Origin: Candidatus Anaerobutyricum stercoripullorum
GTDB lineage: Bacteria > Bacillota > Clostridia > Lachnospirales > Lachnospiraceae
Length of the DNA stretch: 5,045 nucleotides
Direction of reading: 5' to 3'
NCBI GenBank assembly: GCA_019114885.1
Contig: DXEQ01000097.1
Location: forward strand, 1-5,045
Every line of letters starts with the position of its first letter. The first letter of the stretch is position 1. Made by a program: the position numbers and the translations under genes. A model generated the notes under the pieces. It was not told the DNA's origin, made no database searches, and saw only the letters and a list, made by a program, of their open reading frames with translations. This document shows, piece by piece, positions 1-5,045 of the stretch.

Positions 1-44
1 GACGAAGATTACATTTTTTTCTGAAATATTCTAAATTTTACATA

Positions 45-73
45 TTGAAATACATATCCGCATATGTTATAAT
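45..73 (+). promoter_or_regulatory. Strong plus-strand sigma-70/sigma-A promoter
   Basis: -35 TTGAAA (45-50), exact 17-base spacer, -10 TATAAT (68-73), plus TG one base upstream of the -10 (extended -10). Positions 11-44 are very A/T-rich, like an UP element. Transcription would start near 80. No plus-strand gene follows: the next gene is the convergent kinase, behind the terminator at 122-152. The quality of the match makes chance unlikely, though A/T-rich intergenic DNA does produce false promoters. Confidence 0.6.
52..67. repeat. Perfect palindrome in the promoter spacer (possible operator)
   Basis: ACATAT (52-57), four bases, ATATGT (62-67). The inverted repeat fills the -35/-10 spacer almost exactly. 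A further ACATAT lies at 40-45 and an ATATGT at 103-108, spaced around the promoter. A dimeric repressor could bind here. No known regulator motif is recognised, and such A/T-rich repeats can arise by chance. Confidence 0.35.
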
Positions 74-79
74 GCCGAT

Positions 80-160
80 AGGCAAAATGAAATAAGTAGT
101 CCATATGTCTCGACTACAACAAACACCCCGAAGATGCGACCTCCGGGGTGTTCTTTTCTT
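80..160 (+). ncRNA. Candidate small RNA, about 80 nt
   Basis: Defined by the promoter at 45-73 and the plus-strand terminator at 122-152 with its U-rich tail. The predicted RNA begins near 80 and has an A-rich 5' end. A perfect six-bp stem-loop GTAGTC/GACTAC (96-101, 112-117; ten-base loop) and a short single-stranded AACA linker lead into the terminator hairpin. No Shine-Dalgarno or credible reading frame is present. It is convergent with the kinase gene, and the two transcripts could overlap at their 3' ends. It resembles no RNA family that I recognise. Conservation or RNA-seq would decide. Confidence 0.4.
122..152. terminator. Bidirectional intrinsic terminator
   Basis: AACACCCCG (122-130) and CGGGGTGTT (144-152) form a perfect nine-bp stem. 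In the minus-strand RNA it can grow to twelve pairs with a seven-base loop through G-U, A-U and G-C. On the minus strand it lies 24 bases after the kinase stop and is followed by TGTTGTAG, a modest U-tract. On the plus strand it is followed by CTTTTCTTA, a better one. It thus ends the nrdD-kinase operon and could also end a plus-strand transcript from the promoter at 45-73. Confidence 0.8.
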
Positions 161-176
161 ATTATGATTTTATTTT

Positions 177-1112
177 TCAGATATTTTTCCCCTTCATAAA
201 CTCCTCCACCGTCTCCCGGTTTTTCACACCGGTGGCTGCACCCATATTCTGTACGCAGATGGCCGCGCAGGCAGTGCCGTACTGGCAGCACTCCCGCAAG
301 CTGCCGCCGTGGAGCAGTGCGGAGATGAATCCTGCCACGAAGTTATCGCCGCCGCCAGTGGAATCCACGGCGTCAACCGGATAGGCAGGCAGTGAGAAAC
401 TTTCCTCCTGTCCGCAGACGGTACAGCCTTTCTCGCCGGTCTTGATGATGACATTTTTTACGCCGCGGCTTCTGAGATGCTCCGCCATGGCCATATAATC
501 TGTCTCGCCGGTGTAGTAGGCTCCTTCGTTCTCATTCGGAAACATGTAGTCGATGAGAGGAAGAATCTCTGCGATATCGTCAAGGGTCAGCGTCCGATAA
601 GTCGGGATTTTTGTATCTGCGCAGAGGATAGCCCCTTCCGCCTTTGCCGCCTTTGCCAGGCGGATGATGGCCGGAGCAGTGTCCAGCGGCGCCCGGAACA
701 GGCTGGCCAGAGAGACTACCTTCGCGCCCTTCACTACATTTTCTGAAGGAATATAGCCCTCCAGCTTTGTGGCCCCGCTGTTGATGGAGACACGGGTTCC
801 ATCCATACCTACCATCAGATTAGCGATGGGCGTGGTGAGAGACGCTGTCCGGGTAACATCGCTGACGTCAACACCCTGCCTTTCCATCTCATGGAAGATC
901 AGATTGCCCGCCATATCGTCGCCCACGCCGCAGACCAGCTTCACCCGGTGTCCCAGATGGGCGAGGATCGTAGCTTCATTGAGAGCGTCGCCGCCCGGAT
1001 TCAGGCTGATTCGTTCCGCCCGGTATACGTTCTTTTTATGAGGTTTCTCTTCCTTTCCCCTTGTGATGCAGTCAATGACCGCCTGACCAATACATACGAT
1101 TTCTGCTGACAT
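177..1112 (-). CDS. PfkB/ribokinase-family sugar or nucleoside kinase
   Basis: A 311-residue cytoplasmic kinase of the PfkB (ribokinase) family, which transfers the ATP gamma-phosphate to a hydroxymethyl group of a sugar or nucleoside. Seen in the sequence: an N-terminal strand leading to IGQAVID (8-14), the substrate-side signature PGGDALNEA (39-47), the metal-associated NxxE motif PNENE (192-196), the nucleotide-binding KTGEKG (224-229), and the C-terminal signature DSTGGGD (250-256) with D256 as the expected catalytic base. The family's anion hole is usually GAGD; here it is GGGD. The length is normal and the gene looks intact. The ATG at 1112 is favoured by AGGAGG six bases upstream. That site overlaps the nrdD stop codon, so the two genes are almost certainly one operon with coupled translation. 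The substrate cannot be read from sequence: fructose, ribose, 2-keto-3-deoxygluconate or a nucleoside are all possible. A nucleoside role would fit the nrdD context, but that is inference only. Confidence 0.95.
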   Translation of the reverse strand: MSAEIVCIGQAVIDCITRGKEEKPHKKNVYRAERISLNPGGDALNEATILAHLGHRVKLVCGVGDDMAGNLIFHEMERQGVDVSDVTRTASLTTPIANLMVGMDGTRVSINSGATKLEGYIPSENVVKGAKVVSLASLFRAPLDTAPAIIRLAKAAKAEGAILCADTKIPTYRTLTLDDIAEILPLIDYMFPNENEGAYYTGETDYMAMAEHLRSRGVKNVIIKTGEKGCTVCGQEESFSLPAYPVDAVDSTGGGDNFVAGFISALLHGGSLRECCQYGTACAAICVQNMGAATGVKNRETVEEFMKGKNI

Positions 1113-1118
1113 AGTTTT

Positions 1119-1125
1119 CCTCCTA
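1119..1125 (-). promoter_or_regulatory. Kinase ribosome binding site overlapping the nrdD stop
   Basis: On the minus strand the nrdD stop codon TAG (1125-1123) shares its last two bases with an ideal Shine-Dalgarno AGGAGG (1124-1119), followed by a six-base spacer and the kinase ATG at 1112. The arrangement fixes the kinase start and suggests that ribosomes ending nrdD feed directly into the kinase. Confidence 0.9.
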
Positions 1126-3285
1126 CAGATGCAGCACCCTCTCCTTAATCTCCTGCGTTCTTCCCTGATTCCAGAACTGGGTTCCGATGTAACCGCAGGT
1201 TCTTCTGGCCACGTTCATCTTATTCTGGTCGGTGTTGCCGCAGTTCGGGCATACCCAGATCAGCTTGCCGTGCTCGTCGCTCTCTATCTGAATCTCGCCG
1301 TCGTAGCCGCAGACCTGGCAGTAGTCGCTCTTGGTGTTGAGCTCGGCGTACATGATGTTGTCATAGATGTGTTTCATGACCGCCAGCACTGCTTCGATGT
1401 TGTTCTGCATGTTTGGCACTTCCACGTAGCTGATGGCGCCGCCCGGGGATAAGGCCTGGAACTGGGCCTCGAAGGTCAGCTTGTCAAAAGCGTCAATCGG
1501 CTCTGTGACATGTACATGGTAGCTGTTGGTGATATAATTCTTGTCCGTGACGCCCGGGATGATACCGAAGCGCTCCTGCAGGCATTTGGAGAATTTGTAT
1601 GTGGTGGATTCCAGCGGGGTACCGTACAGGCTGAAATCAATATTACTCTCCTCCCGCCATTTCGCGCAGGCGTCGTTCATGTGCTGCATGACTTCAAGGG
1701 CGAACTCCTTGCCCTCCGGGTCCGTGTGGCTGACACCCTTCATGTAGCGGGTACACTCGCACAGTCCGGCGTAGCCCAGAGAGATGGTGGAATAGCCGCC
1801 GTAGAGCAGCTTATCGATCTTCTCTCCTTTTTTGAGACGGGCAAGAGCGCCGTTCTGCCAGAGGATCGGAGCCACGTCGGACGGAGTGCCTTTGAGCCGG
1901 TTATGACGGCACATGAGGGCCTCGTGACACAGCTCCAGACGCTCGTCAAAAATCTCCCAGAACTTCTTCATATCTCTGCCGGAGGAGCAGGCCACATCCA
2001 CCAGATTAATGGTGACCACGCCCTGATTAAAGCGCCCGTAAAACTTCGGTTTGCCGTTCTCGTCCTCATATACAGTCAAGAAGGACCGACAGCCCATGCA
2101 TGGATAGCAGTTGCCCTTTTTTAACTTCTTCATGATCTTCTCGGAAATGTAATCCGGAACCATGCGCTTTGCGGTACATTTTGCCGCCAGCTTCGTCAGA
2201 TACCAGTATTTGCTGTCCTCATGGATGTTATCTTCTTCCAGCACGTAGATGAGCTTCGGGAAAGCCGGTGTGATATACACGCCCTTTTCATTTTTTACGC
2301 CGAGGATACGCTGATTGAGCATCTCCTCGATAATCAGCGCCAGGTCGTCTCTGGCCGGTCCCTCTTCTACCTCGTCCAGATACATGAACACCGTCACAAA
2401 CGGCGCCTGACCGTTGGTGGTCATGAGGGTGATCACCTGATACTGGATTACCTGCACGCCCTGCTTGATTTCCTTACGGACACGCATCTCGGCGATCTCA
2501 TTGATCTTCTCCTCGCTGACCGTCATGCCCTCCTCTTCAAACTCCTGACGGACTTCTTTCCGGTATTTGTCCCGGCTGATCTGCACGAACGGAACCAGAT
2601 GGGAGAGGGTGATACTCTGACCGCCATACTGGGAGCTGGCGATCTGCGCCACACTCTGGGTGGCGATATTGCAGGCGGTGGAGAAGCTCTTCGGCTTCTC
2701 GATCATCACGTCGCTGATGACCGTGCCGTTCTGCAGCATATCTTCCAGATTGACCAGACAGCAGTTGTGCATGTGCTGGGCAAAGTAATCGGAATCGTGG
2801 AAATGAATGATGCCTTTCTCATGAGCCTCCACGATGTGCTGCGGCAGCAGGAAACGCTTTGTGATATCCTTGCTCACCTCTCCGGCCATATAGTCCCTCT
2901 GTACGCTGTTGACCGTCGGATTCTTGTTAGAATTCTCCTGAATAACTTCCTCGTTGTTACATTCCAGAAGACTTAATATCTGTTTATCTGTGGAATTGGA
3001 CTTTCTGACCAGCGCCCGCTCATACCGGTAGGTGATATAGTTGCTGGCCACCCGGAACGCTCTCTGGTTCATGATCTGGTTCTCCACCAGGTCCTGAATC
3101 TCCTCCACGCTCAGGGCACGGCCCATCCCCTCGCAGATGATCTCCACATTTTTTGCGATCTCTTCAATCTGCTCATCCGTCATCTGGTCCTGAATGACCA
3201 CACTGTTGTTGGCTTTCTTGACCGCGTTGCTGATCTTACTCCTGTCAAATTCAACTTCCATGCCGCTTCTTTTGATGATCTTCAT
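1123..3285 (-). CDS. nrdD: Anaerobic (class III) ribonucleoside-triphosphate reductase, large subunit
   Basis: Oxygen-sensitive glycyl-radical enzyme that reduces ribonucleoside triphosphates to dNTPs for DNA synthesis under anoxia. It is activated by the radical-SAM protein NrdG. Residues below use the 720-aa form starting at ATG 3285. Residues 1 to about 92 are an ATP-cone (MKIIKRSGMEVEFDRSKI at the start), the allosteric activity site. The catalytic barrel follows, with HMHNCCLVNLEDML (171-184) and CMGCRSFL (396-403), which hold the cysteines expected to take part in substrate radical chemistry. The C-terminus has a CQVC...CPNC zinc site (656-659, 679-682) and the glycyl-radical loop RRTCGYIG with G698 as the radical residue. 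Length is typical and there is no intein, frameshift or missing key residue. A TTG start at 3309 would add eight residues, but ATG 3285 has GAGGT six bases upstream and begins right at the ATP-cone. The gene is preceded by two NrdR-like boxes and followed by a kinase, not nrdG. Confidence 0.97.
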   Translation of the reverse strand: MKIIKRSGMEVEFDRSKISNAVKKANNSVVIQDQMTDEQIEEIAKNVEIICEGMGRALSVEEIQDLVENQIMNQRAFRVASNYITYRYERALVRKSNSTDKQILSLLECNNEEVIQENSNKNPTVNSVQRDYMAGEVSKDITKRFLLPQHIVEAHEKGIIHFHDSDYFAQHMHNCCLVNLEDMLQNGTVISDVMIEKPKSFSTACNIATQSVAQIASSQYGGQSITLSHLVPFVQISRDKYRKEVRQEFEEEGMTVSEEKINEIAEMRVRKEIKQGVQVIQYQVITLMTTNGQAPFVTVFMYLDEVEEGPARDDLALIIEEMLNQRILGVKNEKGVYITPAFPKLIYVLEEDNIHEDSKYWYLTKLAAKCTAKRMVPDYISEKIMKKLKKGNCYPCMGCRSFLTVYEDENGKPKFYGRFNQGVVTINLVDVACSSGRDMKKFWEIFDERLELCHEALMCRHNRLKGTPSDVAPILWQNGALARLKKGEKIDKLLYGGYSTISLGYAGLCECTRYMKGVSHTDPEGKEFALEVMQHMNDACAKWREESNIDFSLYGTPLESTTYKFSKCLQERFGIIPGVTDKNYITNSYHVHVTEPIDAFDKLTFEAQFQALSPGGAISYVEVPNMQNNIEAVLAVMKHIYDNIMYAELNTKSDYCQVCGYDGEIQIESDEHGKLIWVCPNCGNTDQNKMNVARRTCGYIGTQFWNQGRTQEIKERVLHL

Positions 3286-3297
3286 ACTCTTACCTCG
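3286..3297 (-). promoter_or_regulatory. nrdD ribosome binding site (decides the start)
   Basis: The minus strand reads GAGGT (3296-3292), a six-base spacer, then ATG at 3285. This supports the ATG over the in-frame TTG at 3309, which has no purine-rich site at a suitable distance. Confidence 0.8.
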
Positions 3298-3359
3298 ATT
3301 CTTCTGCAAATGTATCTATATCTGTGTTTCGTTTTTTCCTATCTTTCTGCTTCTTCTTT

Positions 3360-3384
3360 CCGCGGTCCCGGAACGGACCGGCGG
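3360..3384 (-). other. GC-rich hairpin in the nrdD 5' leader
   Basis: The transcript can pair CGGTCC (3380-3375) with GGACCG (3368-3363) around a six-base loop, extended by CCG/CGG across one bulged C. The hairpin sits about 20 nt after the predicted transcription start and about 75 nt before the ATG. No U-run follows it; the next bases are A/G-rich. It is therefore not a terminator; it may stabilise the mRNA or be a remnant of regulation. The remainder of the leader (3359-3298) shows nothing recognisable. Confidence 0.45.
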
Positions 3385-3407
3385 CGCAGTTTTTCAGAAG
3401 CACAGCT

Positions 3408-3436
3408 ATTGTAACACAATAATTCGTGGTGTGCAA
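3408..3436 (-). promoter_or_regulatory. Sigma-70/sigma-A promoter of the nrdD-kinase operon
   Basis: On the minus strand, -35 TTGCAC (3436-3431), an exact 17-base spacer (3430-3414) and -10 TACAAT (3413-3408). Transcription would begin near 3401, giving a leader of about 115 nt before nrdD. The spacer is occupied by one NrdR-like box, and the second box lies just upstream of the -35. That is a classical repression geometry. The promoter lies downstream of the amidase terminator, so nrdD has its own promoter. Confidence 0.8.
3414..3429. promoter_or_regulatory. NrdR-like box, promoter-proximal
   Basis: ACACAATAATTCGTGG matches the known NrdR consensus ACACWATATMTWGTGT at 12 of 16 positions, with both outer half-sites well kept. 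It fills the -35/-10 spacer of the nrdD promoter, so a bound repressor would directly block RNA polymerase. It is weaker than the distal copy. Its assignment rests largely on the 32-bp spacing from the distal box, which is the three-helical-turn spacing known for NrdR box pairs. Confidence 0.7.
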
Positions 3437-3445
3437 CATATTCTC

Positions 3446-3461
3446 CTACTATATATAGTGT
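3446..3461. promoter_or_regulatory. NrdR-like box, promoter-distal
   Basis: CTACTATATATAGTGT matches the NrdR consensus at 14 of 16 positions; only the two outermost left bases differ. It starts 32 bp from the proximal box and lies just upstream of the -35. NrdR is a zinc-ribbon/ATP-cone repressor of ribonucleotide reductase operons that senses ATP/dATP. The nrdR gene itself is not in the window. Confidence 0.85.
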
Positions 3462-3470
3462 TAGACATAC

Positions 3471-3502
3471 AAAAAGGAAGCTGCCGTCTGTTGCAGCCTC
3501 CC
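3471..3502 (-). terminator. Intrinsic terminator after the amidase gene
   Basis: In the minus-strand transcript GGGAGGCTGC (3502-3493) pairs with GCAGCTTCCT (3484-3475) over ten positions including G-U pairs, with an eight-base loop. It is followed directly by a run of T ending at 3471. It would stop amidase transcripts before the nrdD promoter. Its 3' arm is also the 3' arm of a longer-range inverted repeat (3475-3574), so the fold may switch. Confidence 0.75.
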
Positions 3503-3574
3503 ATCAGGATATGATAGCCGTTTTTCCCGGCTCTGTCAATCACCTTCTGTAAAAGCGCGCTGCGGCAGCTTCCT
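3475..3574 (-). other. Structured segment closed by a 12-bp inverted repeat
   Basis: A perfect 12-base inverted repeat, AGGAAGCTGCCG at 3574-3563 and CGGCAGCTTCCT at 3486-3475 on the minus strand, encloses 76 bases. Inside are a hairpin AGCCG/CGGCT with a GGAAAAA loop (3532-3516), a flanking pair GTGAT/ATCAT that could extend it across a bulge, and the 5' arm of the local terminator. The 5' arm (AGGAAGCTGC) and the terminator's 5' arm (GGGAGGCTGC) are near copies that compete for one 3' arm. This may be only a large terminator, or an attenuator-like element. It matches no riboswitch class that I recognise. Confidence 0.5.
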
Positions 3575-3588
3575 CTGTATTCTTATGT

Positions 3589-3612
3589 TGACCCGCAGTC
3601 AGTGCGCGGTCA
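3589..3612 (-). other. Small hairpin just after the amidase stop
   Basis: TGACC and GGTCA (outer arms) plus CGC/GCG (inner arms, with one bulged G) form a stem with a seven-base loop five bases after the amidase stop codon. No U-run follows, so it is unlikely to terminate transcription by itself. It may protect the mRNA 3' end or be incidental. Confidence 0.35.
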
Positions 3613-3617
3613 CAAAA

Positions 3618-4730
3618 TCATAATTTGCCTTCGGACTGCAGATATCCGACGATGGCCTGATAGAGCTCCTGTCCGTAACGGGTCGTGTTGGCGTTCATCT
3701 GTTTTGCTTCCTTGCTGTTGCTGATGAAGCCGTACTCGATGAGGCAGGCAGGCATCTTCGTCCGGTTCAGTACACTTAAGTCTGTCCGCTTCCTAAGTCC
3801 TCTGTTGGTAAAGCCTGTGGTGGCCACCACGGACCGCTGTATGTAAGTCGCCAGCTCTCTGGAGGTAAGGCCGTTCTTGGCCGTCACCGTGTTCCTGCTG
3901 GAGTTATACAGGGTCTCCGTTCCGTGAGCGGAAGCCGATGCGGAATTAATGTGTATGCTGACAAACAGGTCCGCATTATAGTTGTTGGCCAGGTCGCTTC
4001 GGTCTGTCAGGCTCGGATAGGTATCCGATGTTCTCGTATAATATACCTTGAAACGGTTGTCGTTATCAAACATTCTCTTTGCGCCGAGAAGAATATCCAG
4101 CGTCATGCTCTTCTCTCTGTAGCCGTTGCCGGTGGCGCCGGAGTCCATGCCGCCGTGACCGGCGTCAAGAACCAGTGTGATCTGCCCGTTTGTGGCAGAG
4201 TTATCAGGGGTACTGGAAGAGGAAGTCGTTGCGGAATTCACTGCGCCCTTCATCTTCACAACACCATTTTTCAGCTTATAGGTAATGCCCAGATGACTGC
4301 AGACACTCTTTAACGGAACCACCCATTTGGTCTTGCCGTTCGGATAAGTGACCTGCATGGCAGGAGCGCCCATCCTTGTGGTCTGTCCGTTGAGTACGGC
4401 GTTTCTGGAACTGTTTTTCATGACAAGCACGTTGGAGCGGTACTGCATGGTCAGTGTGTTGCCGCTGCTCTTGACGCTGACTTTCAGGGAACTTTTCTTA
4501 AAAAGCTTATTGACTGGTCCCATATAGCATCCGGCCTTCATGAAGATCGGCTGTGCGCCTACTTTCACTTTATTATTATTCACATAGGCGTAGGTTCTCT
4601 TGTTACTGAAGGACTTGGTCTTTCCCTTGTACACCACTGTCACCCGGGAAGAAGCGTCCGTCTGCACTGCCGGAGCTGCGAATCCTACACACAGCATAAC
4701 GACCATCAATAAACTCAACCATCTTTTCAT
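3618..4730 (-). CDS. Secreted N-acetylmuramoyl-L-alanine amidase (Amidase_3) with stalk domain
   Basis: A 370-residue exported peptidoglycan hydrolase that cuts the bond between N-acetylmuramic acid and the L-alanine of the stem peptide. Residues 1 to about 26 are a Sec signal peptide (MKRW, then a hydrophobic stretch to FAAPA); C14 is not in a good lipobox, so it is probably released or wall-held, not a lipoprotein. Residues about 48-160 resemble the copper-amine-oxidase N-terminal-like stalk domain (AVLNGQTTRMGAPA and WVVPLKSVCSHLGI are typical). A Ser/Thr-rich linker spans about 165-182. The Amidase_3 catalytic domain (184-366) has zinc ligands H192 (DAGHGG), E206 (YREKS) and H260 (SIHIN), and catalytic E332 (CLIEYGFIS). 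All key residues are present. The purine-rich AAAGGGGAT lies rather far (about 11 bases) upstream of the ATG. It follows a response regulator gene by 33 bases and may share its promoter. The precise role (growth, separation, sporulation) cannot be told. Confidence 0.93.
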   Translation of the reverse strand: MKRWLSLLMVVMLCVGFAAPAVQTDASSRVTVVYKGKTKSFSNKRTYAYVNNNKVKVGAQPIFMKAGCYMGPVNKLFKKSSLKVSVKSSGNTLTMQYRSNVLVMKNSSRNAVLNGQTTRMGAPAMQVTYPNGKTKWVVPLKSVCSHLGITYKLKNGVVKMKGAVNSATTSSSSTPDNSATNGQITLVLDAGHGGMDSGATGNGYREKSMTLDILLGAKRMFDNDNRFKVYYTRTSDTYPSLTDRSDLANNYNADLFVSIHINSASASAHGTETLYNSSRNTVTAKNGLTSRELATYIQRSVVATTGFTNRGLRKRTDLSVLNRTKMPACLIEYGFISNSKEAKQMNANTTRYGQELYQAIVGYLQSEGKL

Positions 4731-4763
4731 TGTGTTAAAAATCCCCTTTCTCTTTCATATTGT

Positions 4764-5045
4764 TTAAACATCAAAGCAGTACCCAACACCATACACAGTC
4801 TGGATATATGGATATTTCTTTGTAAGCTTCGCTCTCAGCTTCTTTACCAGAGTGTCCACACTTCGGTATCCGCCGATATAATCATATCCCCACACGGAAT
4901 CCAGAATCTTATCTCTGGAAAGAATCATTCCTTTATGCTTGATAAAATATTCCATCAGATCGAACTCTTTGGCCGTGACCCTCAAAGCCTTTCCCTCCAG
5001 AAAAATCTTGCGGCTCTCATAATCAATCGTGAGCGCTCCCACGGT
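4764..5045 (-). CDS. OmpR/PhoB-family response regulator, C-terminal DNA-binding domain (partial)
   Basis: The 5' part is cut by the window edge: the frame stays open through 5045, and the GTG at 5042 is an internal valine codon, not a real start. The visible 94 or so residues are a complete winged helix-turn-helix: the strand GALTIDYESRKIFLEGKALRVT, then the helix TAKEFDLMEYFIKHKG, LSRDKILDSVWGY, the recognition helix RSVDTLVKKLRAKL, and the wing IQTVYGVGYCF, which ends the protein as in family members. The phosphoacceptor receiver domain should lie upstream. It would act in the cytoplasm as the output half of a two-component system. The next gene is the amidase, 33 bases downstream, so cell-wall control is a reasonable but unproven guess. 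No sensor kinase follows; it must be upstream or elsewhere. Confidence 0.93.
   Translation of the reverse strand, partial: TVGALTIDYESRKIFLEGKALRVTAKEFDLMEYFIKHKGMILSRDKILDSVWGYDYIGGYRSVDTLVKKLRAKLTKKYPYIQTVYGVGYCFDV

Noticed and set aside
105..167. Twenty-codon plus-strand frame inside the candidate small RNA
   Set aside because: It has no ribosome binding site and reads straight through the terminator stem and U-tract, so translation is improbable.
1510..2124. Plus-strand open frame (204 codons) opposite nrdD
   Set aside because: It is a shadow of nrdD codons, with no ribosome site and no recognisable domain.
2221..2976. Long plus-strand open frame (251 codons) opposite nrdD
   Set aside because: It lies wholly antisense to a clear, intact nrdD, encodes no recognisable motif, and is explained by the third-position base composition of the real gene.
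3285..3309. Alternative TTG start of nrdD at 3309
   Set aside because: The ATG at 3285 has a good GAGGT site at six bases and matches the start of the ATP-cone. The TTG has no Shine-Dalgarno.
3194..3514. Plus-strand open frame with a hydrophobic start across the nrdD 5' end and leader
   Set aside because: It covers the nrdD start, promoter and NrdR boxes. The Leu-rich start is the complement of the Lys/Glu/Asn-rich codons of nrdD, and there is no Shine-Dalgarno.
3475..3574. Known riboswitch or T-box in the amidase-nrdD gap
   Set aside because: No T-box GGTGGTACCGCG-type motif, B12 box, FMN, SAM, c-di-GMP or ZTP core could be recognised by eye. It is reported only as an unassigned structured segment.
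1..5045. tRNA, rRNA, CRISPR array, insertion sequence or phage genes
   Set aside because: No cloverleaf, regularly spaced repeats, transposase or integrase motifs, or terminal inverted repeats flanking genes were seen.

Overview
The window reads as chromosomal DNA from an anaerobic low-to-mid-GC Firmicute of class Clostridia, probably near Lachnospiraceae. This is inferred from the strictly anaerobic class III ribonucleotide reductase, the strong GGAGG-type ribosome binding sites, the Gram-positive amidase with a copper-amine-oxidase-like stalk domain, and the codon style. No taxonomic marker is present, so the placement is tentative. All four protein genes lie on the minus strand and are read here from high to low coordinates.

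Right part (5045 to 3618): the C-terminal DNA-binding half of an OmpR/PhoB-type response regulator, cut by the window edge. After 33 bases comes a secreted N-acetylmuramoyl-L-alanine amidase (signal peptide, stalk domain, Ser/Thr linker, Amidase_3 domain with all zinc ligands). The two may share a transcript. No histidine kinase lies between them.

Middle intergenic region (3617 to 3286): this is dense in signals. From the amidase stop onward it holds a small hairpin, then a 100-base segment in which a 12-bp long-range inverted repeat and a local 10-bp terminator hairpin compete for the same strand ahead of a U-run. Next comes a clean sigma-70/sigma-A promoter (TTGCAC-17-TACAAT), with two NrdR-like 16-bp boxes exactly 32 bp apart, one of them filling the -35/-10 spacer. 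A leader of about 115 nt with a GC-rich hairpin leads into nrdD.

Left-centre (3285 to 177): nrdD, the anaerobic ribonucleoside-triphosphate reductase, is followed 10 bases later by a PfkB-family sugar/nucleoside kinase whose Shine-Dalgarno overlaps the nrdD stop codon. The kinase should therefore be co-transcribed and probably translationally coupled with nrdD under NrdR control. The usual partner, the activase nrdG, is not in this operon.

Left end (176 to 1): a hairpin terminator that can work in both directions closes the nrdD-kinase operon. Facing it on the plus strand is a strong consensus promoter (TTGAAA-17-TATAAT with an extended -10) carrying a perfect palindrome in its spacer. Promoter, a 6-bp stem-loop and the terminator together outline a candidate small RNA of about 80 nt, convergent with the kinase gene. 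This is the most novel-looking element of the window.
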